Below are positions 15,448-21,095 of a stretch of DNA of 24,994 nt, piece by piece (within the stretch, counting starts at the first letter, position 1; every line of letters starts with the position of its first letter). This DNA is from a virus: IMG/VR virus record IMGVR_UViG_3300047370_000219, positions 1-24,994 of that record. One strand, given 5' to 3'. The position numbers were made by a program, and so were the translations under genes. The notes below the pieces were generated by a model. That model saw only the letters and a list, made by a program, of their open reading frames with translations. It did no database searches and had not been told where the DNA came from.

Positions 15448-15833
15448 CCTCGTCTCATCTTGGCAACATCAATTGCCTGCTCCTTATTAATAATCGGTAC
15501 AGCATTAGATTTATGCATCTGAGCAATACCTTTCACCAATGTACCTGTATATACCATTGGCTCTTTCTTAGCTGTATTACCACACATACCATTAGAAACT
15601 GAAGGATACTTCTTATCATAATCTTCCCTAGCTTTCGCTCTTTCCTGTTCAGCCTGTGATATCTTCAATGGTACAAACTCCTTTTTCCTAGCTTTTAGCT
15701 GGTCAGGATGAACACCATTTTCACGCAACCAAGCATCATGCTTGGCTTGTCGCTGTTTCCATCCTGGTTTTTTCTTTACTTTAGATTTACCACTCATGCG
15801 AGTAGTGGTGTAAAATGCTGGTAATAATGCCAT
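15444..15833 (-). CDS. Conserved hypothetical phage protein, Lys/Arg-rich
   Basis: A 129-residue basic protein. The N-terminus (MALLPAFYTTTRM, then SGKSKVKKKPGWKQRQAKHD) is followed by a charged helix (ISQAEQERAKAREDYDKKYP) and a distinctive end with NGMCGNTAKKEPMVYTGTLV and KGIAQMHKSNAVPIINKEQA. I recall this C-terminal pattern from other marine and enteric phages, always without a function. No catalytic motif is seen. A strong sigma70-like promoter lies at 15844-15872, so the predicted transcript start falls only about four bases before ATG 15833, and no Shine-Dalgarno sequence is present. Either the mRNA is leaderless or translation starts at Met13 (15797). Confidence 0.75.
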   Translation of the reverse strand: MALLPAFYTTTRMSGKSKVKKKPGWKQRQAKHDAWLRENGVHPDQLKARKKEFVPLKISQAEQERAKAREDYDKKYPSVSNGMCGNTAKKEPMVYTGTLVKGIAQMHKSNAVPIINKEQAIDVAKMRRG

Positions 15834-15843
15834 AATATAAGTG

Positions 15844-15872
15844 ATTCTATCCTATTTTAAGTTAAAAGTCAA
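15844..15872 (-). promoter_or_regulatory. Sigma70-like promoter P1 (TTGACT, 17, TAGAAT)
   Basis: Minus strand: TTGACT at 15872-15867, a 17-base spacer, TAGAAT at 15849-15844. It shares TTGACTTTT and GGATA(C/G)AAT with the promoters at 17285 and 17679. It would drive the small-gene operon leading to gp33, gp59 and gp32. Confidence 0.75.
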
Positions 15873-15875
15873 GCA

Positions 15876-15986
15876 CTAATTTGCCAATTTAGCAACTTTT
15901 TTCCTGCTTGGTGCCAAGTCCCTTATCACTGTATCAGTGAATATCCTCTTAGATTCTAGTAATATCTTAGCATCCATTTCACTCAT
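15876..15986 (-). CDS. Small ORF, 3' part of a gene split by TAA
   Basis: A 36-residue frame from ATG 15986 (MSEMDAKILLESKRIF, ending RKKVAKLAN). It lies in the same frame as the 34-residue ORF just upstream. Ten sense codons (LEILAFEQAH) lead back from this ATG to the upstream TAA, so the two look like halves of one charged helical protein of about 81 residues. No clear ribosome-binding site precedes ATG 15986. It may be translated by restart, by read-through or not at all. Confidence 0.45.
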   Translation of the reverse strand: MSEMDAKILLESKRIFTDTVIRDLAPSRKKVAKLAN

Positions 15987-16016
15987 GTGAGCCTGTTCAA
16001 ATGCTAGGATTTCCAG

Positions 16017-16121
16017 TTACTTCTCGGCAATCCTTGCCTTTAGCTTTTTCGCTATATCAATTGGGGTGTCTTTCCCAAGCAAAGATTTACAAAATCTTAT
16101 TTCATCAAGTACATCAATCAT
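16017..16121 (-). CDS. Small ORF, 5' part of a gene split by TAA
   Basis: A 34-residue frame (MIDVLDEIRFCKSLLGKD, ending KKLKARIAEK) from ATG 16121, which overlaps the preceding gene's stop (ATGA). It stops at TAA 16019-16017, and the frame then stays open for 46 more codons. It is predicted helical and has no known family. It reads as the first part of a longer gene carrying a nonsense change, or as a short peptide in its own right. Confidence 0.5.
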   Translation of the reverse strand: MIDVLDEIRFCKSLLGKDTPIDIAKKLKARIAEK

Positions 16122-16543
16122 GCAGCATTCTCCTTTTTATATTCATATTTGTGAATAACCTCTTCAGTGTTAAGGTTATCATGGTATTCATATCCACCAC
16201 GATCACCATCAAATTTCCTGATCTTGATCCAATGACCATCTTCATTCTTAAAGAGTCTTGGCTCATGGTACAATGTACCATCATACCATTCTTTTTGTGA
16301 TTTCTCATATTGTGGTACGAAGTCGTCAGATTTTACTGACCAGTCAATCACATATTCTCTAGACATGCTATTAGAATATGTAATCAAAGGACTAATCTCG
16401 TCCACCACTGACGCAATATTATTAACATCAACATCATTAACAATGAAGTCATGACCACCTTTATATTTCCAGTATCCTTCTTCAGATACCTCGTCAACAT
16501 CATAGTTCTCCATGTATTGAGTTGTTATTACTAATATTGCCAT
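16118..16543 (-). CDS. Conserved hypothetical phage protein
   Basis: A 141-residue protein. The N-terminus MAILVITTQYMENYDVDE with EGYWKYKGGHDFIVND resembles a conserved protein family in many lytic phages (pattern LVITTQ..ENY...YWK.KGG), for which I know no function. The centre is Ser/Thr/Asp-rich and the C-terminus is strongly charged (KIRKFDGDRGGYEYHDN). It has an excellent GGAGGT ribosome-binding site seven bases before ATG. It lies among tiny genes, probably transcribed early toward gp32. Confidence 0.78.
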   Translation of the reverse strand: MAILVITTQYMENYDVDEVSEEGYWKYKGGHDFIVNDVDVNNIASVVDEISPLITYSNSMSREYVIDWSVKSDDFVPQYEKSQKEWYDGTLYHEPRLFKNEDGHWIKIRKFDGDRGGYEYHDNLNTEEVIHKYEYKKENAA

Positions 16544-16544
16544 C

Positions 16545-16622
16545 TTATAGACCTCCGATTTTTGACATTAGATATAAAAAGAAACTTAACACGATAACAA
16601 TAGTGACGATATATTTCATCAT
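16545..16622 (-). CDS. One-helix membrane peptide (25 residues)
   Basis: A tiny frame beginning at ATG 16622 that overlaps the stop of the previous peptide (ATGA) and ends two bases before the next ATG. The product MMKYIVTIVIVLSFFLYLM plus SKIGGL is one hydrophobic helix. The last codons encode the GGAGGT ribosome-binding site of the next gene, so translating this frame may mainly serve to couple expression. Real but minimal; function unknown. Confidence 0.5.
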   Translation of the reverse strand: MMKYIVTIVIVLSFFLYLMSKIGGL

Positions 16623-16732
16623 ATATTATCTCCGAAAGTTTCTTTGGCATGCAGGTATAAAGCCACGCATGCACAGTAGATTGTAAATCCTAGTGTAGGA
16701 AATATCAACCAGTATAGAATTGCTTCTAACAT
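16619..16732 (-). CDS. One-helix membrane peptide (37 residues)
   Basis: From ATG 16732 (overlapping the upstream stop as TAATG) to TGA 16619. The product MLEAILYWLIFPTLGFTIYC continues with ACVALYLHAKETFGDNI: a long hydrophobic segment with a short charged C-terminus. Overlaps on both sides support a genuine gene in an operon of very small membrane peptides. No function is known. Confidence 0.58.
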   Translation of the reverse strand: MLEAILYWLIFPTLGFTIYCACVALYLHAKETFGDNI

Positions 16733-16920
16733 TATATGATACCTAACTCAGAAGCAACTTCAGCTTCAGTATCAAATACACCAGCAGCATCCTCACCTTT
16801 TTCATTTAAGAATGCATCTTTAGCATCTAGTAATGTTAAATATTTTTTATCGGCATAATCAGCGATAAAGTCCTGAGCTCTTTCAGTCAGCTCTAAATAT
16901 AAATTACCCATTTTACTCAT
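16732..16920 (-). CDS. Small acidic hypothetical protein
   Basis: A 62-residue acidic protein (MSKMGNLYLELTERAQDFIA, then DAKDAFLNEKGEDAAGVFDT), probably helical and soluble. ATG 16920 is preceded by AAAGGAG. An in-frame second ATG at 16911 is possible. It sits between a protein of similar character upstream and two membrane peptides downstream. Its small size and acidity resemble early host-takeover proteins, but nothing specific is recognised. Confidence 0.68.
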   Translation of the reverse strand: MSKMGNLYLELTERAQDFIADYADKKYLTLLDAKDAFLNEKGEDAAGVFDTEAEVASELGII

Positions 16921-16941
16921 AATTTTTCTCCTTTATTATTA

Positions 16942-17250
16942 TTAATCGTTAAGACCTTCAATAGATTCGCGAACCATATTATCAACAATACTTTTATACT
17001 CAGCATTATCAAATAACATATCATGAAGTATCATCAATCCAGCATTCATATAAGCACCACCAATTTCAAAATAAGTATTAGTACCATCATTATAGAAAGA
17101 TATAGATTGACCAAGACCAGCTTTTGGGTCAAAGTCAAATACAGTTTTACCACTCAGTTTATCATAAGCGTCGAATCGATCGCCTTCAGAATTTTCAGCT
17201 TCACAAGTATTTTCGATTATATCACGATATTCAGCATAATTAAAAGTCAT
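16942..17250 (-). CDS. Small acidic hypothetical protein
   Basis: A 102-residue protein from ATG 17250 (MTFNYAEYRDIIENTCEAEN, then FDAYDKLSGKTVFDFDPKAG, ending VRESIEGLND). The open frame runs farther upstream, but that part overlaps a clear promoter at 17285-17313, and AAGGA lies just before ATG 17250, so the shorter form is chosen. It is acidic with no membrane segment. It has its own strong sigma70-like promoter with a predicted leader of about 28 bases, so it is likely made early and at high level. No family is recognised. Confidence 0.72.
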   Translation of the reverse strand: MTFNYAEYRDIIENTCEAENSEGDRFDAYDKLSGKTVFDFDPKAGLGQSISFYNDGTNTYFEIGGAYMNAGLMILHDMLFDNAEYKSIVDNMVRESIEGLND

Positions 17251-17284
17251 ATTTTTTTCCTTTTTTTTGTTAATCATTAAGTTG

Positions 17285-17313
17285 ATTGTACTCCATTTAC
17301 GACCAAAAGTCAA
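17285..17313 (-). promoter_or_regulatory. Sigma70-like promoter P2 (TTGACT, 17, TACAAT)
   Basis: Minus strand: TTGACT at 17313-17308, spacer of 17, TACAAT at 17290-17285. It is near-consensus and placed about 35 bases before ATG 17250. It belongs with P1 and P3. Confidence 0.85.
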
Positions 17314-17366
17314 GAACTTTTTTACTTTTTTTTGAAGATTTATCATAATGAATACAACCACTTAGA

Positions 17367-17390
17367 GGGTGCTTATGCAGCACCCTTTTT
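17367..17390 (+). terminator. Hairpin with plus-strand T run at the 3' end of the 91-residue gene
   Basis: GGGTGC-TTATGCA-GCACCC followed by TTTTT on the plus strand. The minus-strand gene stops inside the loop. On the minus strand the hairpin is followed by TCTAAG, not a T run, so as an intrinsic terminator it faces antisense transcription; it may still protect or end the minus-strand mRNA. Confidence 0.55.
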
Positions 17391-17648
17391 AAACGCTCTC
17401 GCTCTAGACTGCATTTCATCAGCATCAAAAACAGCGAAATAAGTAGGTCTTTTGACCTCTTTACCATCTTTATCCTCAGACACACGCATTCTCATAAGAG
17501 ACGCAACCTTAGTCATACCCTTAAAAGCAGACCCTGGAACACCATAGTGTTTAATACCTTGTTTAAAAGTACAAACTCTTTCAATATCCCCACACGCATC
17601 AGCATTTACACCTGAATATTCGTAGTTATTAGTTATATTAATTGTCAT
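17373..17648 (-). CDS. Small hypothetical protein
   Basis: A 91-residue protein (MTINITNNYEYSGVNADACG, then VCTFKQGIKHYGVPGSAFKG, RPTYFAVFDADEMQSRARAF). It is basic toward the C-terminus and has no membrane segment or known motif. It has a GAGGT ribosome-binding site and its own strong promoter (17679-17707) with a leader of about 24 bases, and ends in a hairpin. A single-gene transcription unit of this kind suggests an early, abundant phage protein. The function is not known to me. Confidence 0.72.
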   Translation of the reverse strand: MTINITNNYEYSGVNADACGDIERVCTFKQGIKHYGVPGSAFKGMTKVASLMRMRVSEDKDGKEVKRPTYFAVFDADEMQSRARAFKKGAA

Positions 17649-17678
17649 ATATTTACCTCTTTATTTAATTATACAGCA

Positions 17679-17707
17679 ATTGTATCCTAATTGACTCCAA
17701 AAGTCAA
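17679..17707 (-). promoter_or_regulatory. Sigma70-like promoter P3 (TTGACT, 17, TACAAT)
   Basis: Minus strand: TTGACT at 17707-17702, spacer of 17, TACAAT at 17684-17679. CTTGACTTTTGG is identical to P2 over 12 bases, and GGATA before the -10 matches P1. Confidence 0.85.
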
Positions 17708-17762
17708 GTAAAATCGTCTCTTTTTTTAGATTAATTAGTTATATGAAATCAATGACTTATAA

Positions 17763-17793
17763 CAAAAAAGGGGAGCCATTGCGGACTCCCCTT
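17763..17793 (-). terminator. Rho-independent terminator after the Lys-tailed protein
   Basis: Minus strand GGGGAG ... CTCCCC (6-bp stem, 10-base loop TCCGCAATGG) followed by TTTTTT. It insulates the small early genes from the operon upstream. Confidence 0.88.
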
Positions 17794-17816
17794 TGTAAAC
17801 TAGGTCTTTTTTTGTG

Positions 17817-18434
17817 TTATTTAGACTTTTTTGCTGCCTTTTTCTTAGCAGGTTTTGCCTTTAATTCGTTGCCTTGCGCATCGACTTCAACCTCGCCTAT
17901 TACATTGCCTTCACTATCTTCTAAGATTTTGAAGTAATGTTTCTTATCCTCTTCATCTTCTGCTTCAAATGCCTTGACGAAATCTTCACTTTCATTCGGC
18001 AAAGTAGCGACAACAGTTTCAGAGTTTCCACCATTCATTACTGGTGCTTTGTAAAATCTGTCTTTTATTTCTTCTAGATCTGTAATCTCAACATCAAAAA
18101 CTTCCCAGTCTTCACCGACATGTTTAAAATCTTGTAGCCATAACTCGCATTGCTTTTTAGCAAACTCAAGTGTTGGTGCGATTACATTAAATTCTTGTCC
18201 ATTTCTAAAGATAAAGTTGTATTCCTCTTGGTTCTCATCTGTTTCCCATGATGGTACAGTTTCACCTTTAGCTTCTGCTTCTTGGATTTCCGCAAAGGTC
18301 TCAATTATTTTTGCTCGACCTGCGTCATTATTCAGTTGTCTTTCTAACTCTTTCTGCATTCTTACTTCTGCTGCAGTTTGAGTCTTCAAATTTGCGTTGG
18401 GATCTACTCCCATCTTTTCGACTTCTATAGCCAT
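17817..18434 (-). CDS. Acidic protein with Lys/Ala-rich tail, unknown
   Basis: A 205-residue protein. The N-terminal part is a charged helix (TAAEVRMQKELERQLNNDAG), the centre has a beta-rich section (EEYNFIFRNGQEFNVIAPTL, ELWLQDFKHVGEDWEVFDVE), then a very acidic stretch (FEAEDEEDKKHYF) and a basic end AKPAKKKAAKKSK. The end resembles histone H1-like or nucleoid-binding tails, so nucleic-acid contact is possible, but the main body is acidic. It stands alone between CTAAATA promoter-like sites and a strong terminator, so it is probably an abundant late protein. A structural or virion-DNA role is a guess; no family is recognised. Confidence 0.72.
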   Translation of the reverse strand: MAIEVEKMGVDPNANLKTQTAAEVRMQKELERQLNNDAGRAKIIETFAEIQEAEAKGETVPSWETDENQEEYNFIFRNGQEFNVIAPTLEFAKKQCELWLQDFKHVGEDWEVFDVEITDLEEIKDRFYKAPVMNGGNSETVVATLPNESEDFVKAFEAEDEEDKKHYFKILEDSEGNVIGEVEVDAQGNELKAKPAKKKAAKKSK

Positions 18435-18470
18435 TATGTATCTCCTAGTTTACTTTGTTTATGATACTAT

Positions 18471-18477
18471 TATTTAG
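18471..18477 (-). promoter_or_regulatory. Candidate late promoter CTAAATA for the Lys-tailed protein
   Basis: Minus-strand CTAAATAATAG lies 36 bases before ATG 18434, the same spacing as for gp48. It is in a true intergenic gap. Confidence 0.5.
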
Positions 18478-18522
18478 TTAAGTTGAGAAGAGATATATAC
18501 CCATTTCTCAGTTGCGACACAA

Positions 18523-18530
18523 CTATTTAG
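18523..18530 (-). promoter_or_regulatory. Second CTAAATAG site in the same gap
   Basis: Minus-strand CTAAATAG directly after the glucosaminidase stop, 52 bases behind the site at 18471. Tandem late promoters are possible. Confidence 0.4.
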
Positions 18531-18535
18531 TGTTA

Positions 18536-19090
18536 TTAAGATTTCAGGTCGTTTTTAATAATAGACTCAAGCAACTTACCATATGCTGGGTTAGTTGAGA
18601 ATGATTCTAGATAGTGTACCAGTATATGTGCATCCTCACCTCGATCCCTAGCATCCCTCAGCTTTTCATAAAAGTGTAAATCGTTCAGTATCCTTACTAA
18701 GTCAAAGGCACTATGACATTTAGTCTGATATGCTTTGACACCCCAGCCATGCCATTCATTATGATGGGTGACTGGTTTTACATGAGGAGTTTGTTCATTC
18801 CATGTACGAATACCAAATAGATTGTTTGCTTCATGTGCGAAGCGAGATGTACCATAACCAGATTCTAGTATGGCTTGTGCTATAATTAGTTCTTTTGGGA
18901 AATGACGATGATTGGGTTCTTGCCTGTATATACTGTCAACACACAGAGACATTGAAACTATAAATGCCTTCTTATCTGTATTTACTATTGTGGGGTAAGA
19001 CCAGCTGGCATATGCTTGAGTTGCCATTGATACTGCTACTCCCATAAATAACAGAGTTATCATTATAAGGATTTGTTTCGCTACTTTCAT
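18536..19090 (-). CDS. Exported glucosaminidase (GH73, Bax-like peptidoglycan hydrolase)
   Basis: A 184-residue enzyme with a clear signal peptide: basic start MKVAKQ, hydrophobic core ILIMITLLFMGVAVSMA and a likely cut after Ala28 (QAYA|SW). The mature part has the GH73/Bax pattern KELIIAQAILESGYGTSRFA (66-85), with the catalytic Glu76 in ESGYG, then NNLFGI. It should cleave the glycan strand of peptidoglycan in the periplasm. Unlike the T4-type lysozyme at 21096 it needs no holin if exported by Sec. It has a near-perfect AAGGAGGT ribosome-binding site. Possible roles are lysis, superinfection control or wall remodelling. The second catalytic residue is not certain from sequence alone. Confidence 0.85.
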   Translation of the reverse strand: MKVAKQILIMITLLFMGVAVSMATQAYASWSYPTIVNTDKKAFIVSMSLCVDSIYRQEPNHRHFPKELIIAQAILESGYGTSRFAHEANNLFGIRTWNEQTPHVKPVTHHNEWHGWGVKAYQTKCHSAFDLVRILNDLHFYEKLRDARDRGEDAHILVHYLESFSTNPAYGKLLESIIKNDLKS

Positions 19091-19123
19091 AGTGACCTCC
19101 TTTCGTGATGTAAAGAGTATTTA

Positions 19124-19642
19124 TTAAATTAAAATATGCACTCTCTTTATCAGTGACACTAATTCTCTAATTCTTACAATATCAGGATGTCTGTCATTTA
19201 GGTGTACACCCATAGCTATGGCGACTGCTTGACGCACATCACCCTCCATAAAGTGCTTGCCTTCATTAACTAAGTTAAGTTCTGGTGCACCATACATGTC
19301 ACCATCTCCATGCTCTGTGAAGTCTTTGATAGCTTTATGAACCAGCTTTAGTATATTATCTCGTTCATCGTTCAATCCTAACTTATTAAAGTCCATAATA
19401 GATTGAGTGATATCATGTACGAGGTCACGAGCATTAATAGTTAATGCTGCTGCCAAACAATATACATCCCTTAACGATCTTTCTTCATCCCTGAGTGCGA
19501 TTAGTTCTTCTCTTACTTCATCAGCAAAATGTGGACAACCAACCGAATAGTTCATAAACCATTCATCAATCTTATGTTCTGGACTGTTTAATTGGTCAAT
19601 AATATCGCCCTCTTCTCCGAGTTTCCAGTTATCTTCTACCAT
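19124..19642 (-). CDS. Hypothetical helical protein
   Basis: A 172-residue soluble, mostly helical protein (PEHKIDEWFMNYSVGCPHFA, VREELIALRDEERSLRDVYC, LAAALTINARDLVHDITQSI, VRQAVAIAMGVHLNDRHPDI). No motif or known family is recognised. It overlaps the end of a small membrane protein gene by seven bases and is followed, after about 30 bases, by the exported glucosaminidase. The regular acidic helices suggest a binding protein rather than an enzyme. No unusual composition is seen. Confidence 0.72.
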   Translation of the reverse strand: MVEDNWKLGEEGDIIDQLNSPEHKIDEWFMNYSVGCPHFADEVREELIALRDEERSLRDVYCLAAALTINARDLVHDITQSIMDFNKLGLNDERDNILKLVHKAIKDFTEHGDGDMYGAPELNLVNEGKHFMEGDVRQAVAIAMGVHLNDRHPDIVRIRELVSLIKRVHILI

Positions 19643-19806
19643 CCCCCATCATCCATTTCTTTGTTCTTCTTTTTGAAAGAGAAGAATTTTTTAAGTCCAC
19701 CTGATAATCCCCATAGGGTAAACCAGCCAGTGTTAATTAAAAAAACAAGGACTAGGAATACCATAGCAAAGTCAACTAGACCTGCTTGTAAATATCCATA
19801 CTCCAT
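19636..19806 (-). CDS. Small membrane protein (56 residues)
   Basis: A short frame from ATG 19806 to TAG 19636. The product begins MEYGYLQAGLVDFAMVFLVL and continues with VFLINTGWFTLWGL, giving a long hydrophobic segment at about 9-34. It then has a basic tail (KKFFSFKKKNKEMDDGGW). One membrane helix with a cytoplasmic basic tail is likely. It starts just after the peroxiredoxin stop (two-base overlap region) and overlaps the next gene by seven bases. A lysis or host-membrane role is possible, not shown. Confidence 0.62.
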   Translation of the reverse strand: MEYGYLQAGLVDFAMVFLVLVFLINTGWFTLWGLSGGLKKFFSFKKKNKEMDDGGW

Positions 19807-19807
19807 G

Positions 19808-20320
19808 TTAATTTGCCTTTATATGTTTAAGTGCTTCAAGCATTTTTTCAGCACCAGATACTTCAAAAGGATCTTGAATTGGACATGCTTCTGGGTATCC
19901 CCACTCGGCATATCGTAATTTAATCTCCCCATTCTTAACATACATACTGTATCGCCAAGACCTTTCACCGAATCCTCTATTAGTAAAGTCATTCAGCATA
20001 CCTGTACTTCTAGCAAAGTCAGCATTGCCATCAGGCAAAGGTTTTACTTTGGTAATCCCTTGTTGGTCAAACCACGCATTCATTACGAAAGAATCATTTA
20101 CAGCTGTACAATAAACTTCATCCATACCCAAGTCCTTGAAGTTATCATATAACTCCTCAAACTTTGGCAACTGAAAAGCTGAACATGTAGGTGTAAATGC
20201 TCCAGGCAATCCAAAAACTACCACATCCTTGTCATTAAACAAGTCTTGAGTTCTTTTCAAAACCCAATCATTATCTTCACGCATATAGAACACTTGGTCG
20301 GTTAAACGAGTTCCTTCCAT
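19808..20320 (-). CDS. Peroxiredoxin (Prx5/AhpE-type thiol peroxidase)
   Basis: A 170-residue peroxiredoxin. The active-site motif VVVFGLPGAFTPTCSAFQLP (34-53) has the peroxidatic Cys46, with conserved Thr43 and Pro40, and Arg123 in GERSWRYSM. Other family blocks are FEELYDNFKDLGMDEVYC, VNDSFVMNAWFDQ and LPDGNADFARSTGM. The length and the motif PGAFTPTCS place it with Prx5-type enzymes, which reduce hydrogen peroxide and alkyl hydroperoxides using thioredoxin, glutathione or glutaredoxin. Cys146 near the C-terminus could act as resolving residue. It is an auxiliary metabolic gene, likely protecting the infected cell from oxidative stress; the electron donor is unknown. It follows the RecB-type nuclease by one base. 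Confidence 0.92.
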   Translation of the reverse strand: MEGTRLTDQVFYMREDNDWVLKRTQDLFNDKDVVVFGLPGAFTPTCSAFQLPKFEELYDNFKDLGMDEVYCTAVNDSFVMNAWFDQQGITKVKPLPDGNADFARSTGMLNDFTNRGFGERSWRYSMYVKNGEIKLRYAEWGYPEACPIQDPFEVSGAEKMLEALKHIKAN

Positions 20321-20321
20321 T

Positions 20322-20972
20322 TTAGTTCTCCTTCATTTTTCTATAAGTTTTTCTTAGATCTAAAAAATCCTCAATGTAGTCATCCCTTTTAGCATCTAGT
20401 AATTGTATGCCTTGGTCTTCAACATTAATGATTAGTAGCATTCTTTCAATAGGAGTGCCAGTCCTTTCTTCATACATGACAGCATAAGCTGAACACTGCA
20501 TAAAATAATCTTTGACCCATTCCCTCTTCTTCATTTTAGCAGAGGTCTTGAAGTCAATTACTGTTAGTTTCCCTTCATATTCAGCTATACAATCTACAGT
20601 ACCTGCAGTTTCAAGATGGTCTGAATATAATTGAGTTTCTAAACAGTGAATGTTATTAATTTTATCGAGATATGGTATCATCTGACCGAAATCTTGTTTG
20701 CTGAAATCGTCAGATAAATCACCCTCGTTGAGTAAATACTTCTCAGCTAAGTGATGTATCTTATTACCACGAGCGAGTGCTCGTCTAGATATTTTACTAG
20801 CTTCTACTTCACCCACTTTATCTTTCCATGCTTGGATAGATTCCATGTTTTGTAGTCTAGTAATAGATGTCACTGAAGGATACTTAGCACCAGTGGGAGT
20901 TTCATAATATCTCCCACCTTCAGCATTTACCTGCTTCAGTTTACCCACTTCAATTGGTACATGATTAAACAT
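20322..20972 (-). CDS. PD-(D/E)XK exonuclease (RecB/Cas4-type)
   Basis: A 216-residue nuclease with the RecB-family motifs in order: an N-terminal YPSVTSITR block, GNKIHHLAEKYL (about 69-80, His motif), GTVDCIAEYEG (catalytic Asp), TVIDFKTSAKMKK (D-x-K motif, about 137-149) and QCSAYAVMYEE (the QxxxY motif). The four Cys that bind the Fe-S cluster in Cas4 are not present, so it is nearer to RecB-like or MGME1-like exonucleases. Related genes are common in marine T4-like phages; roles in recombination, DNA processing or host DNA breakdown are inferred. It is probably co-transcribed with lysozyme upstream and peroxiredoxin downstream. Confidence 0.85.
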   Translation of the reverse strand: MFNHVPIEVGKLKQVNAEGGRYYETPTGAKYPSVTSITRLQNMESIQAWKDKVGEVEASKISRRALARGNKIHHLAEKYLLNEGDLSDDFSKQDFGQMIPYLDKINNIHCLETQLYSDHLETAGTVDCIAEYEGKLTVIDFKTSAKMKKREWVKDYFMQCSAYAVMYEERTGTPIERMLLIINVEDQGIQLLDAKRDDYIEDFLDLRKTYRKMKEN

Positions 20973-20977
20973 AATAT

Positions 20978-21091
20978 TTACTTCTTAATATCAATCGGCT
21001 TTCCGTTTTTGTCCTTATGAAATCTATCATCCCACTTGGACTGGTTTCGTCGATATTTGTATATGATAGTCTTTACTTTCTTAAAAAGCAA
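20978..21091 (-). CDS. Small basic protein with probable TTG start
   Basis: A 37-residue basic frame between lysozyme and the nuclease (LLFKKVKTIIYKYRRNQSKW, then DDRFHKDKNGKPIDIKK). The only ATG in this frame lies deep inside the lysozyme gene (21205), so a TTG at 21091, just after the lysozyme stop and preceded by AAGGA, is the likelier start. The end (KWDDRFHKDKNGKPI) looks like a conserved small phage protein. Function unknown. Confidence 0.5.
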   Translation of the reverse strand: MLFKKVKTIIYKYRRNQSKWDDRFHKDKNGKPIDIKK

Positions 21092-21095
21092 ATCC

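Noticed and set aside
17251-17361. N-terminal extension of the protein at 16942-17250
   Set aside because: The region holds a near-consensus promoter and a ribosome-binding site before ATG 17250.
17743-17937. 64-codon plus-strand frame
   Set aside because: It runs through the minus-strand terminator hairpin and the end of a good minus-strand gene.
20322-20972. Cas4 of a CRISPR system
   Set aside because: The Fe-S Cys cluster is missing and there is no repeat array or cas gene in the window.
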